Counted from the stretch's first letter, positions 1 through 11,525 are shown. The stretch is DNA of 64,000 bases from Crocodylus rhombifer (GCA_038503035.1 JAVSML010001015.1:124001-188000), one strand, 5' to 3'. Notes: generated from the letters alone by a model not told the origin. Numbers and translations: made by a program.

Positions 1-560
1 TTGGGGTTACTTTCTGTTACAAGAGTGGGTAGGAACATGAGACTGCTAGAAAGAAGTCTCAGTGAGACATGGAGCCTTCTGGGGAAAAGCCTCATTTGGA
101 AATTCTATAATGGACAATTGGGTCTAACTAAGGAGGGAGGAAGTGGAAAACTGCATAAGTAGCAAAAGGACTCTCAGTGCAGAGATAGGGATACAAGTCT
201 AAAGGATTATTGGGTGTGTACCCCGAGAGAGGGTAACAGAGAATCTGGAATTGAGGGTTATGACCTGGCAGAAAGCTGTAGGTAATATTTGTTTGCAAAA
301 AAAACTCCTAGGTGATTTAATAAAACAGTCCCCAAAGGGGTGAATGAATTGTGGAAGTATCCATTATGAATTGTCTTTGGGCCCAGGACAAAGACACAGT
401 GAGATGATGGTGGGGCCCAATGCTAACCTGACCAAGCCCTGGTATGAGCTCCATGTGTGTTTGTGTCACCTCCTAGTTTGCTGTCACCGGTAGGTTTAAT
501 TAATGAACTGCTTCAGTCTTTCTCTTATTTCATTAATCAAATTAAATGGTTCTAGTGGTC
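1..560. other. No gene or repeat recognised
   Basis: AT-rich sequence without a long open frame or a repeat end that I can name. It leads into the LTR-like block whose first bases are at 561. Confidence 0.4.
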
Positions 561-680
561 TGTGACAGGATGCTTGTGGCACCTGTCACTTTAAGAGCAG
601 AGGTTCCCTGAGAAGCAGCCCTGGGGTGCTGTGGGGGGCTGATTGAGTGTTACCTGACCAGAAGGGGGTTGGGCTTGAGC

Positions 681-688
681 TATATAAG
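681..688 (+). promoter_or_regulatory. TATA-like box inside the LTR-like block
   Basis: The octamer TATATAAG sits about 120 bp from the start of the block, the usual place for a U3 TATA box. Activity cannot be judged from sequence. Confidence 0.3.
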
Positions 689-821
689 CCCTGGAGCCTG
701 AACTGGTCAAGGAGTTTACCTCTGAATGCCACTGGGAGAGGAGTTCCTGGTAGCAGAGATGCAGTTTGGGCTCCTGAGATCTTCTCTAAGCTGGGGTAAG
801 CAGCACTGAGCCCTGGGGCTG

Positions 822-946
822 GCCAGGCCTTGGAAGATATAGGTCCATAAGCAGAGGAGCTGGGGGCTTAGCACTCAAGGAGAGCTAGCCAGGTCTTGGA
901 ACATATAGGTTTGGGAGCAGAGAGAGCTTGAGCCCAGGAGGGACTA
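822..946 (+). repeat. Two-copy ~60-66 bp tandem duplication
   Basis: Both units start with GCCAGG(C/T)CTTGGAA, followed by ATATAGGT and a run of GAGC-rich sequence. Unit 1 is 822-887 and unit 2 is 888-946. They are diverged, so the duplication is not recent. It lies downstream of the TATA-like box, as does the duplication in the block at 62690-63330. Confidence 0.6.
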
Positions 947-1470
947 GGTACTTGGGGAAAGCATCCAATGCTGCGGGGAGGGCCCAGGAGGGCCCAGTGC
1001 CCAGTGAGGACTAGAGCATGAATGTCCAGTGCTGGGCGGGGGGGAGGGTCTAGAACCAGGAGGGTCCAGTGCCCAGGAGAGCTAGGGTGCATTGAGAGAA
1101 CCTCTAATGCCTGGTGCCTGCCAGAGGGCAGAGAGTGGGGCCAGAGCCCATAGAAAGGACAATGTGTCAGCAAGGCTAGACAGCCCAGAGGTCTAGGGCC
1201 CAGGATGGGCAAGGACCAGGACTTGGGAGCTCATAGCCCATGAAGGGTGTATGTTAGCAGACCAACTGTGAGCTATGAGAGTGGGCACTGGGGAGGATGG
1301 AGTCCAGACCTTAAGGCAATGACTACAAGCACCTAGGCTTGGGAAACTCTGGGGCAGCCTTCTTTGCATCACAAATTAATAAAATCAAGGCAAGGCAGGT
1401 GAGCAAAGGGGAGAGAGCCCCAAGGGGAACGAAGTTAGAAAGGACTGGGTGTCACTAGGAGGCATTACAA

Positions 1471-3504
1471 CCACCCCTGGGACTAGCACTTGCTACATGC
1501 CCTGCATCTACTTACTGAATTCCTTCCATAGCTCAGTGCATGGCTCTTTATGGTTTGTATATTGTTATATATGGTTCTTCAGGTAATTGTCACTTGATGT
1601 AGCCCTGCATATCTAAGACGATAATAATTTAAAAGTTGATACAGATACTAAACATTGAAGTCCAGACATATTGCAACAACCTTTATAACTTTTAATTTTA
1701 TTGTTTGACTAAATCAAATGACCCACTTAGCTACCATAATTTGCTTGCTTTCATAAACTTTTATAGTTAGGCTGTGATTCACCAAGGTATATAAATATAC
1801 AAATGACCCCAGTAAAGTCAGTGAAGACAGTTACACATGTGCTTAAATCACCCGCCAAATCAGAACTTGCTCCTGATACTATTGCGCGCTCCCTCTTTTT
1901 GTTAAATGCTTTCTTTTCCTCCACTCCACCTCATTTGGTCAGATGTACCAGATGGTAAATGCCAGCATTCTTTATCCCAAGATGACATGCTTTTCCAGTC
2001 AACACACTGAATTCTTAAGGATTTCCATTTTGAAAATTCTACTTACTTGTTTGCTGAGGCATTAAAAGCATCACACATGAGTAGATAAGCAAATCCTCTA
2101 TCATTTTATTTTTTGCCAGATTCAGTTTGAAAAGACATCTACTCTGGAAGAACTATCAGCTTCTACGCACTTCCTACATTTCAAGTTGCCAGCTGCAGGG
2201 TTTGAGTTGAAAACACCAGTGCATGTTTTTAGGTCTGAGTGCATCAACTTTGCTTCTGAAATTATAGCTTCCTTATGGATTTTTTTGGCATGTATTGTGA
2301 ATTAATTTAGTTTCATCCCAACAGTAAACTCTTCCCACTGGCTACAGGCTCAGGCAAGCAGGTACTATGAAAACTCCTTCCTAGCAGCTCAGTCCTAGTT
2401 TTTTAGACATGGACATGGAACAGAGACTGACCAACCCACATGGACTGTTACAGAAAACTCTTTGGTAATAAATTAGTGTCAAATTTAGAATGTCACCATT
2501 ATTGAACAGGTGTAACTAACAAGTTTTGTGCCCTGGGCAATACCCTGCTAGAGAAGGGTAGATGGATCTTACCTGTCTTTGCTTCTGTTACTGTGGTATG
2601 GCCTGCCAGGTTCCTGAGGTGCTGGTGGATGCTTCTTCCATAGCATGGTCTCTCAGCACCCAGGGTTGGCACCTAGTTACCTGCTACCATTGAAGAATTT
2701 TAAAAACATTAATGAAGATTGCATAGAACATCATTCCAAAGACCAAGTACTACTTTAGTTTGAGTTTGATCCCAGACTGACAATAATACAAAGCCTTTTG
2801 GTGTGCTTTCTCTAAACATTAAATATGTTCCTTTTATCAAAGAAGCTATCCTCAAGCTTGTCTGTTGTTAATATTTAGCCTATTAGCTCTTCAAGACTGA
2901 GTTTATCACTTGCTTGGGATCCCAATCTGATCTGGTAGGTTCTGCTATAATATTAATTGCATAATAAAAATAACCTTAAGCATAGAATAAATATTCAGAA
3001 CCCAATATAACTGCTGAATATGTCTCTTATGCCTATTTAGCCAAAATAGTCAACCTCTTTGAATCGAATGTTCATGCTGACACTGCTACAACTTGGGGAG
3101 AAAAGGGAATTTAGAATGCATAATGGACGTGCATGTATATTTATTTTGTTTATGTTTGTTTAGTTAATATTTGCAAATGGAATACTGTTCATTCTTCTAT
3201 ATATATCATTAGTTGTTATTCTAAGAAGAATTATAGCAAAAACCAATTCCTTTTTCTTTAGGAAGTAGCTATACTTCCTGCTCTTTCCAGTCCTAGATAA
3301 TTATGTCTCACACTGGAGTAACAGCAAAGCACTGCACTGTTTGTAAGGAATATATTATTGGAATGAAGACAGTATATATGAATAAAAATCATATTTTTTT
3401 CCTCTGCACTGGAAAGTGGAAAACTGTACCAGTTCATTCACTTATAAATCATTCTAACTGGAGCATTGTCTAGGCCATACCCCAAGATTAATTTCCATCT
3501 GATA
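1471..3504. other. AT-rich region, nothing recognised
   Basis: I see no transposon ends and no ATG-started frame of note. A stop-free stretch follows a TTTTTTGCCAG acceptor-like sequence near 2118 and runs about 60 codons to about 2305. It has no clear donor and no recognisable similarity, so it is not called as an exon. Confidence 0.4.
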
Positions 3505-3513
3505 TAATTTTAT

Positions 3514-4230
3514 ATGCTGATGAGCCAGGCCAAGATGGTGACCCTGAAGAACCACAGGAACCAGCTTGCAAGGGCCAGTTCTGAGTACATCCTCCATCCC
3601 TTCATCCCCACATTCAGTGATTTGCCTGGAGAACAGATACTGAGTGCTGGCTACACAGAAAGAGAAGAGCATTCCATTGGTGGAAGAGGCCAGATCAGGA
3701 ATCCCCAATTTGGGGAGGATTTGAGACCATGGCTACAATGAGGAAGCAATGGCTGGTGATGGAGGGATTCACTTACCAGCCTGATCTGTTGTCCCAGAAG
3801 GTCTGCTGCTTGTTTGGAGCCCAAATCTGAGATGTCATGGAAGGATTACTGAGATTTGTTCAGCCCTCTGACTACTACCCCATGCTGCTTATCTATGTAG
3901 GCACCCGTGATACTTTGAGGGGTGACTCTGAGCAGATCTAGAGTGACTACAGGGTTCTGGGTACAAGGGTAAAGGAAATGGGGGCACTAGTCATGTTCTC
4001 TTCAATCCTTCCAGTCCGGGGGAAGGGCCCTGGCAGGAACAGATGCATCTTCCAGATCAATGCATGGCTGTGCAGATGATGTCACCAGCAGAGATTCAGC
4101 TTTTTTGACCATGTGATGTTGTTCAAGAAAAAGGCTTGCTAGGAAGAGATGGAATCCACCTGAAGAAGAGCAGGAAGAGCATCTTTGCAGACAGGCTTGT
4201 TAGCCTAATGAGAGGGGTTTTAAAGTAGGT
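3514..4230 (+). pseudogene. CR1 ORF1 relic with SGNH/GDSL-type esterase domain
   Basis: In working CR1 elements ORF1 encodes an RNP protein whose C-terminal part is an SGNH-hydrolase-like esterase. The start resembles the CR1 ORF1 N-terminus (LKNHRNQLARAS, from about 3550). At about 3860-4000 a frame reads PSDYYPMLLIYVGTRDT and then RVKEMGALVMFSSILPVRGKG, which match the block around the esterase GTNDT motif (here the Asn is Arg). Near 4140 GRDGIHL keeps the Asp and His spacing of the last catalytic block. Stops and frame changes show that it is dead. An SGNH match rests on motif recognition only. Seeing ORF1 at all is notable, because most CR1 copies are 5'-truncated. Confidence 0.75.
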
Positions 4231-4339
4231 TTGCCAGGGAATGGAGAACAAATCCCTATGGTAAGTGAGGAAGTGAGAGATCTGGAGGAAGTAGAAGCAA
4301 GAAAAGACGACAGGGGAGGCCCCATTCCTCCTGAGAAAG

Positions 4340-6858
4340 TAGACCAATTGGCTAGTCACCTCATGTGTCTGTACATGAATTCACGAAGCCTGGGAAATGA
4401 GCAGGAAGAATTGGAATTCCTTGCACAGTCAAGGAACTATGATGTGATTGGAATAACAGAGACTTAGTGGGATAGTTTGCATGGCAGGAGCACTGTCATG
4501 GATGGGTACAAACTGTTCAGGAAGGGCAGGCAGGGGAGAAGAGGAGGAGTTGCACAGCATGTAAAAGAGCTGTATGATTGCTTAGAGCTCCAATATGAAA
4601 CTGGAGATAGGCCTGTTGAAAATATCTGAGTTAAGATTAGAAGAGAGAGCAATAAGGTTGAGTTTATGATGGGTGTGTGCTATAGACCACCAGACCAGGA
4701 GGGTGAGCTAAATGAGGCTTTCTTCAGACAACTAGTGAAAGTTGTCAGTTGCCAGGCCCTGGTTCTCATGGGGGACTTCAATCACCCCACCATCTGCTGG
4801 GAGGGCAAAACAATAATGCATGGGCAATCCAGGAAGCTTTTTGAAAGCATTGGAGACAACTTCCTGGTGCAAGCTTGGAGAGACCAGCTAGAGGCCATGC
4901 TCTTCTTAAACTACTGTTCACAAACAGGGAAGAATTGTTGGGGAATGTGGAAGTGGATGGCAAATTGGCAGCAGTGACCACAAGGTGATTGAGTTCAGGA
5001 TCCTGACAAAAGGAAGAAAAGCAGAGTCTGGAACCTGGACTTCAGAAAAGCAGACTTTGACGCCCTTGGGGAACTGATAGGCAGTCTGAGGGGGGGAGGG
5101 AGGGGGCGGCGGGAGGGAGTCTGGGACAGCTGGCTATATTTTTGAAGAAACCTTACTGAGGATGCAGGAACAAACCATCCTGATGTGCAGAGAGAGTAGT
5201 AAATGTGGCAAGCGAACAGCTTGGCTTCACAGAGAACTCTTCAGTATGCTTAAATGCAAAAAGGAAGCTTATAAGAGGTGGAAGCTGGGATGAACAACTT
5301 GGGATAAGTATAACAATAATGCTGAGGTGTGCAAGGATGAAGTCAGAAAGGCCAAAGTACAAATGGAGGTGCAACTAGCAAGGGATATGAAGGGTTTCAA
5401 CAAATATGTTAGCAACAAAAGGAAGGTCAAGGAAAGTGTGGGTCCCTTTACTGAATGGGGGAGGCAACCTAATGACAGATGAGGAAAAGGCTGAAGTGCT
5501 CAATGCCTTTTTTTACCTTGGTCTTCACAGGCAAGGTCAGCTCCCAGACTACTGCACTGGGAACCACAGTCTGTGGAGGAGGTGAGCAGCCCTCACTGGT
5601 GAAAGAACAGGTTAGAGACTGTTTAGAAAGGCTGGATGTATATAAGTCCCTGAGGCCCAATGCAATGCAGCCAAAAGTGATGTGCATGTTGGCTAATGTG
5701 ACTGCAGAGCCTCCGGCCATTATCTCTGAAAATTCATGGTGATCAGGGGAAATCTCGGATGATTGGACAAGGGAACACATAGTTCCCATCTTTAAGAGAA
5801 GGAAGAAGGAGGATCCTGGGAAGTCAGCCTTACCTCAGTCCCTGGAAAAATTGTGGAGCATGTCCTCAAAGAATCCATTTCTAAGCACTTGGAGGAGAAA
5901 AAGGTGATTGGTCAACACGGATTCACCAAGGGCAAGTCATGCCTGATGAATCAGATTACCTCCTATGATGAGATAACTGGCTCCGTGGATGCAGGGAAAG
6001 TAGTGAACATATACCTTGACTTTAGCAAGGCGATAGAGTTTCCCATGGCATTCTTACAAGAAAGCTGAAGAAGTATGGCTTGGATGAATGAACTGTAAAG
6101 TGGATAGGAAGCTGGCTGGATTGTCAGGCTCAATGGCTAGTAATCAGTGGTTTGATGTGTAGCTGACAGCTGATATCAAGTGGAATACCCAGGGTCCTGG
6201 GGCCAGTTTTGCTTAATATCTTCATTAACAATCTGGAAGATGGGATGCATTGCACCCTCAGCAAGTTTGCAAATGACAGCAAACTGGGGGGTGTAGTAGA
6301 TACACTGGAGGTTAGGACAAGGATTCAGAGTAACCTAGACAAATTGGAGGACTGGGCCAAAAGAAGTCTCATGAGGTTCAACAAGGGCAAAGTAACTATT
6401 CTGCTCTATTCGGCACTGGTGAGGCCTTATCTGGAGTACTGTGTCTAGTTTTGGGTCCCTCACTATAGAAAGGTTGTGGACAAGTTGGAGAGAGTCCAGC
6501 AGAGGGCAATTAAATGGTTCAGGGAGTAGAGCAATGACTTCTGAGGAGAGGCTGAAGGAACTAGGTCTATTTAGTTTGGAGAAGAGAAGACTGAAAGGAT
6601 TTAATAGCAGACTTCAACTACCTGAAGGGAGGTTCAAGAGAGTATGGAGCTAAACTGTTCTTAGTGGTGACACATGACAGAGCAAGGAGCAACGGTGTCA
6701 AGTTGCAGCAAGGGAGGTTCAGGTTGGATATTAGGAAAAACTCTTCCACGAGGAAGGTGGTGAAGCCCTGGAACAAATTACCCAGAAAGGTGGTGGAACC
6801 TCCATCCTTGGAGATCTTTAAGGCCTGGCTCAACAAAGCCCTGGCTGGAATGATCTAG
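4340..6858 (+). pseudogene. CR1 ORF2 relic (endonuclease + reverse transcriptase)
   Basis: ORF2 of CR1 carries an APE-type endonuclease and a reverse transcriptase for target-primed integration. Visible in order: MNSRSLGNEQEELEF at about 4375 (endonuclease N-terminus) ending in ITET; GVCYRPPDQEGELNEAFF at 4672; LMGDFNHPTICWEG at about 4768 (a catalytic Asp region); RT text GQHGFTKGKSCLMNQI at about 5900; YLDFSKA (RT motif A) at about 6013; and FANDSKL where FADD (motif C) is expected, so a catalytic Asp is replaced. The C-terminal part reads LRL-type FRLDIRKNSS and WNKLPRKVV to 6858. Numerous stops, frameshifts and an internal deletion exclude function. Confidence 0.85.
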
Positions 6859-6898
6859 TTGGAGATGGTTCTGCTTTGAGCAGAGAGTTGAACTAGAT

Positions 6899-7227
6899 TG
6901 GCGTTTCTCAACCCATGTGTCACAACACAAAAGTTGGTCACAGGAATATATGAAAATATTGTGAGGAAAATTCAAAATGGATCAATAAACTTTAAAAATT
7001 AATTCTTTAAAGAAGAATTCTCTGGGAAACTGGCTTTTTCCCTTGAAGGCTGGCAGAGTTCCATTCTATAAGGGGCTGCTTAGGGTCCCACAATGCCCTA
7101 CATACCCACCCCCTGCCCCACACAGTATAGGGCTGGGGGCAGCAGGTCAGTAGTGAGGGGCACGGGGTTGGGACTGGCCATCACATTTACAAATAGGTCC
7201 TAGTACAAAAAATGTTGAGAACCACTG
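6899..7227 (+). mobile_element. Short non-autonomous hAT-like element
   Basis: The left end ends in TTTCTCAACC (6904-6913) and the right end is GTTGAGAACCACTG (7214-7227), inverted copies of the hAT/Charlie-type terminus CAGTGGTTCTCAACC. The 329 bp between carry no reading frame. The 8-bp flanks (AACTAGAT and TGTGGCCA) do not match, so the target duplication is lost, or one border is wrong because the left end abuts CR1 3' sequence. Confidence 0.6.
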
Positions 7228-7408
7228 TGTGGCCAGGTGGGGGTGAATAATGAAAACTCTCTCCCTGGGGCTCACCTGCCATGCTTTGCAATGATGGAAG
7301 AAGAAGTAGTTAATTACCCAACAAGAGAGGATGTAATTAATAACCCCAGACACAAGATAAAAGAAGATTGTTAAAATCCATGGGGAACATGGCACAGGGG
7401 ACACAACA

Positions 7409-10373
7409 GTGGGAGTCTATTACAGACCTCCCACCCAAAGTCAAGAGCTTGACCAGGAGCTCGCCTGGGAACTGGCTGAGGCTGCATGCTTCAGGACCAT
7501 AGTTGTCATGGTCAACTATCCAGACATTTCATGGGAGGATCACTCAGCAAAATCCAAGCGGTCGCAAAGCTTCCTCTCATGCGTTGATGACCTCTACCTG
7601 ACTCAAAGTCTGGACCAACGACAGGTAAAGCATTGCTTGACCTGGTACTGGCTACTGGGGATTACCTAATCGGTGACCTAGTGATCAATGGGAAGCTGGG
7701 TGACAGTGACCATGAGCTGATCACCTTCACCATCCACCATAAAACTGGCAAGTCAGTCAGAAACACAGAAGTCCTTGACTTCAGGAAAGCCGACTTTGAC
7801 AAGCTCAGGAGGCTTGTCAGTCTGGCCCTAAGGAACCATGACCCCAGGGGGAGGGGAGTTCAAGAAGAGTGGTTGCTCCTCAAGGGAGCAATCCTCAAGG
7901 CACAAGCTAATTCAAGTCCATCTTGGAAGAAAAGAGACAAGAGGGCACAGCAACCCCCTCTGGCTCTCCAGGCATCTAGCAGACCTCCTGAGGCTAAAAA
8001 GAAAGGTCTACAAAGGATGGAGGATGGGATTCATCTCCATGGGGAATTATTCTGCACTGGTCCAGCCCTGCAGGGAGCAAACCAGGAAAGCCAAGGCTGC
8101 AACTGAACTCCAACTAGCTTTGAGCATCAAGAACAATAAAAAGTCCTTTTTCAGATAAGTGGGGAGCCAGAGGAAAAGCAAGGGCAACGTTGGACCCCTG
8201 CTGAACCAGATGGGGCAACTGAACTGATGCCCAGGAAAAAGCCAACCTATTCAGTGGATACTTTGCATCAGTCTGTCATCAGTCCCATGGGATGCCCATG
8301 CCTGCTACAGGACAGGGAGGTCCAGGTGAGGGAGATCCCCTGCTCTCATAGATTTCATAGATTTTCATAGACATTATGGCTGGAAGGGACCTCGGGAGAT
8401 CATCGAGGCCAGCCCCCTGCCCAAAGGGCAGGAAGTCAGCTGGGGTCATAGGATCCCAGCAAGATAAGCATCCAATTTGCTCTTGAAGGTGTTCAATGTA
8501 GGTGCTTGAACCACCTCCGCTGGCAGACTGTTCCAGACCTTGGGGGCTCAGACAGTAAAGAAATTCTTCCTTATGTCCAGCCTGAAACGGTCTTGCAAGA
8601 GTTTGTGACCATTCGACCTCGTCATCCCTTGGGGCGCTCTGGTGAACAGACGTTCCCCCAGATCCTGGTGGTCACCCCTGATAAACTTATAGGTGGCCAT
8701 CAGATCACCCCTGAGCCTACGCTTTTCCAGGCTAAAGAGTCCCATGGCTCTCAGCCTGTCATCATAAGATCTGTTTTCCTGACCTCTGATCATGCGCATG
8801 GCTCTCCTCTGGACTCTCTCAAGCTTTCTCCGTTAATGCTGACCTCATGAAGGAACACCTTGAGAAGCTAAATACCTTCAAGTCAGCTGGCCCTGACAAT
8901 CTACACCCCAGGGTACTCATGGAGCTGGCGAGCATCATAGCCCAGCCTCTGGCACAGATCTTTGAAAACTCCTGGTGCGCTGGTGTAGTGCCCGAAGACT
9001 GGAAGAAGGCCAATGTGGTGCCCATCTTCAAGAAACAGAGGAGAGTGGATCCGGCTAACTATAGGCCCATCAGCCTGACTTTTATCCCAGGGAAAATCTT
9101 AGAAAAGATTATTAAAGAGGCCATCCTTAATGGACTGGCTGATGCCAACATCCTGAGAGAGAGCCAGTATGGGTTTGGTCAAGCAAGACCTGCCAATATC
9201 CTATGGGTTTGTTGTGAGTAGGTCTTGCTTGACCAATCTCATTTCCTTCTATGACCAGGTGACCTATCACCTGGACAAGGGAGAAGAGATTGATGTCTTA
9301 TATCTTGACTTCAAAAAAGCCTTCGATCTGGTATCCCACGATCACCTCTTGGCCAAACTGGCCAATTGTGGCCTTGGGTCCACCACGATCCGCTGGCTGG
9401 GAAATTGGCTCCAGGGTTGGACCCTGAGGGTGGTAATTGATGGCAGTCAATCATCATGGTGTCCTGTGACCAGTGGGGTCCCCCAAGGCTCTGTTCTTGG
9501 TGCCATATTGTTCAACATCTTCATTAATGACATGGACATTGGTGTGAGAAGCAGACTGGCCAAGTTCGCTGATGACACCAAACTTTCGGGCAAAGCATCC
9601 ACAGACAGACAGAAAACAGGCGAGTGATCCAGGCTGACCTGGACAGGCTCAGCAAATGGGCGGACAAGAACGTGATGGTGTTTAACACCGAAAAATGCAA
9701 GGTTCTTCACCTTGAGAGGAAACACCTGCAGCATCCTTATAGGCTTGGCAGTGCTACACTGGCTAGCACTACAGAAGAAAGAGACTTGGGGGTCATCATT
9801 GACCACAAGATGAACATGAGCCTGCAATGCGATGCTGTGGCTAGTAAAGTGACCAAAACCCTGGTTTGCAACCACAGATGCTTCTCAAGCAAATCCCGGG
9901 ACATCATTCTCCCCTTGTACTCAGCCTTGGTGAGGCCATAGCTGGAGTACTGCATTTAGTTTTGGGCTGCACAATTCAAAAAGGATGTGGAGAAGCTTGA
10001 GAGGGTCCAGAGGAGAGCCATATGCATGATCAGAGGTCAGGAAAACAGGCCTTACAACGGCAGGCTGAGAGCCATGGGGCTCTTTAGCCTGGAAAAGTGC
10101 AGGCTCAGGGGTGACCTGATGGCCACCTGTAAGTTTATCAGGGGTGATCACCAGGATCTGGGGGAACGTTTGTTCACCAGAGTGCCCCAAGGGATGACGA
10201 GGTCAAACGGTCATAAACTACTACAAGACCATTTCAGGCTGGACATGAGGAAGAATTTCTTTACTGTCCGAGCCCCCAAGGTCTGGAACAGCCTGCCATC
10301 AGAGGTGGTTCAAGCACCTATGGTGAACACCTTCAAGAGCAAATTGGATGCTTATCTTGCTGGGATCTTATGA
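7409..10373 (+). pseudogene. CR1 ORF2 pseudogene (EN-RT), split by insertion
   Basis: The coding region is recoverable as frame segments: 7409-7640 (endonuclease middle), 7633-8106 (endonuclease end with SDHELITF and the following linker), 8847-9221 (RT start, PDNLHPRVL and NYRPISL), 9169-9627 (RT core with [30 protein letters not shown] and FADDTKL), 9624-9941 and 9987-10373 (thumb and C-terminal region, LERVQRRAICMIRG and FRLDMRKNFF). A duplicated or rearranged patch near 9170-9220 gives [15 protein letters not shown] twice in part. In the family this protein nicks target DNA and copies CR1 RNA. Here it is broken by at least four frame changes plus the nested fragment. Confidence 0.85.
8347..8827 (-). 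mobile_element. CR1 3' end nested in reverse orientation
   Basis: Read on the minus strand, this is a 5'-truncated CR1 C-terminal coding region and 3' UTR, starting LERVQ-type sequence near 8825 and ending in the tail CTATGAAATCTATGA near 8350. It contains the minus-strand frame 8548-8799 (MIRGQENRSYDDRLRAMGLF and FRLDIRKNFFTV). It interrupts the plus-strand CR1 between GATCCCCTGCTCTC and TCCGTTAATGCTGACC, which are contiguous in the uninterrupted copy at 28931-31557. A short CTCTC-like repeat lies at both joins. Confidence 0.88.
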
Positions 10374-10463
10374 CCCCAGCTGACTTCCTGCCCTTTGGGT
10401 GGGGGGCTGGACTTGATCTTCCGAGGTCCCTTCCAGCCCTAATATGTATGAAATCTATGAAAG

Positions 10464-10809
10464 ATTGGTTTATTAGTAAATTCCCCACAGGTTGTGGAGA
10501 ACACCAGCTGTTCTCAAAGCTTGTGGTCTTCCTTTCGCCCTCCACCACTGTGCAGCCCACTCCCCAAGCCAGTCAGCTATACTCTAGTCCCACTCTTTTT
10601 TTCCCCTCTTTTCTGCAGATACCAGCGGATCCTTTCTCTGTGGGACCTTCTCTCAGCCAGTAATTTTGTCCTGTCTTCCTCACCTCCTTGCATCACCAGT
10701 CACCCTGGCTACCTCCACCTGGTTATCTGGTCTTATCAGAAAGCTGCTCCAGCACTGGGTCTGCCACTCCTCCTGGCATCCCTGGGCTGTCTTTGCCCTG
10801 TTACACACT
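10464..10809. other. No gene recognised
   Basis: C/T-rich sequence between two CR1 pieces. The overlapping open frames here have no recognisable motif. Confidence 0.35.
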
Positions 10810-10860
10810 GGCCTAGATGAACTTCTGAGGTCCTTTCCAACCCTAACTTTCTATGATTCT
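10810..10860 (+). mobile_element. CR1 3' tail fragment
   Basis: The 50-bp tail reads TAGATGAACTTCTGAGG, then TCCTTTCCAACCC and TATGATTCT. This is the 3' terminus of the older CR1 type also seen at 54340-54414. No coding part remains. Confidence 0.7.
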
Positions 10861-10967
10861 CTTCTGATTTCTGGTTCAGATGCATCTTTCTTTGGGCATT
10901 TCACTCTGCAACATAGTATAGCCCAGTTTGTGCCACACTGTCACCAAGGAGAGAGGCATTTTGTATA

Positions 10968-11523
10968 CAGGCAATCCTCGACTTACAATGTTTCGAGTTA
11001 CAATGTTTGGCACTTACAACGTTTATAAATTGACACCCTGTTCCAGCTTTCTGACATCAGTTTTGACTTTTTGAGGCTTGATCCAATGCAATGCTATATC
11101 AGCAAACAAGCTTGCTGCGTGCCCATCTTTCTGTTGAACATCCGTCCAAACTTCCTTGGACACTATCTTTTAAGAAAACAGATGAGACTCTAGAAAAACC
11201 TGCAGCCAAGACTCCTAAGAAGAATCCAGCCAAGAACCCTTCAAAAAGTCCAGCAAAGTCACCTCAAAGAAGTCCTTCCAAATTGGTATGATTGGTATTT
11301 ACAATATAAATACATTAATGTAGCTATATTATTCATCTATAATTGATCGAGTACAAAATTCTGGGTTATTTTTGGTGAAAATAGGGTATTGTGCCTTGGT
11401 TCAGGAGCCAATCCCCCATTTATAACACTGTTTCCTATGGGAAAATCAGTTCTGAGTGACAGCGTTTCAACTTAAGACACAATTTTCAGGAACCAATTGT
11501 GTCGTAAATCCAAGGACTGTCTG
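10968..11523 (+). mobile_element. Tigger/pogo-like DNA transposon, non-autonomous
   Basis: The left end is CAGGCAATCCTCGACTTACA (10968-10987). The right end, read inverted, is CAGACAGTCCTTGGATTTAC. Both are flanked by TA (10966-10967 and 11524-11525), the target duplication of Tc1/mariner/pogo elements. The element is 556 bp. Its inside has one Lys/Pro/Ser-rich frame (11091-11291, repeats of the KNPSKSPAKSP type) but no transposase core. The terminal ~120 bp also occur alone at 24613-24735. Confidence 0.75.
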
Positions 11524-11525
11524 TA

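Larger units (their letters stand above)
561..1470 (+). repeat. LTR-like block (possible solo LTR)
   Basis: The block opens with TGTGACAGG, a start resembling those at 16422 (TGTGATAGG) and 46463 (TGTAACAGG). A GC-rich stretch follows with the phrase CACTTTAAG near 589, a TATA-like box at 681-688 and a downstream purine-rich region with a 60-66 bp duplication at 822-946. This layout (TG start, TATA box, then a GC-rich leader) suggests a retroviral or Ty3-type solo LTR. No gag or pol frame lies next to it. The right border is uncertain: I place it near a CATTACA at about 1465-1471 but see no matching target duplication. It could equally be another GC-rich interspersed repeat. Confidence 0.38.
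3505..6898 (+). mobile_element. CR1 LINE, nearly full length, old and decayed
   Basis: A plus-strand CR1 with relics of both ORFs in order: ORF1 esterase region (about 3514-4230), ORF2 endonuclease (about 4340-5000), linker, reverse transcriptase (about 5850-6330) and C-terminal region (to 6858), ending near the 3' phrase GAACTAGATT. Frames are broken many times by stops and indels, and part of the RT after the FADD box is deleted (the text jumps from about 6390 to the C-terminal LYSALVRPYLEYC motif). It is more diverged than the CR1 copies at 7371 and 28931, so it is an older subfamily. A hAT-like relic abuts its 3' end. Confidence 0.85.
7371..10463 (+). mobile_element. CR1 LINE, 5'-truncated, interrupted by a reversed CR1 tail
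   Basis: Same subfamily as the minus-strand copy at 28931-31557. It starts within the endonuclease domain (GVYYRPPTQSQELDQE at 7412) and continues through SDHELITFTIHHKTGKS at about 7705, the linker, RT and C-terminal domain to the 3' tail TCTATGAAA near 10460. Without the 0.48 kb insertion at 8347-8827 it is about 2.6 kb. Stops and frameshifts occur near 7520, 7640, 8155, 9215 and 9630, so it is dead, but motifs such as [14 protein letters not shown] (about 9301) and FADDTKL (about 9565) are intact. Confidence 0.9.

Noticed and set aside
868..1212. 114-codon minus-strand frame
   Set aside because: Falls in the repeated, GC-rich leader of the LTR-like block. Pro/Leu/His-rich with no domain; best explained by composition.
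2119..2305. About 60-codon stop-free stretch after an acceptor-like site
   Set aside because: No ATG, no clear donor, no recognisable motif.
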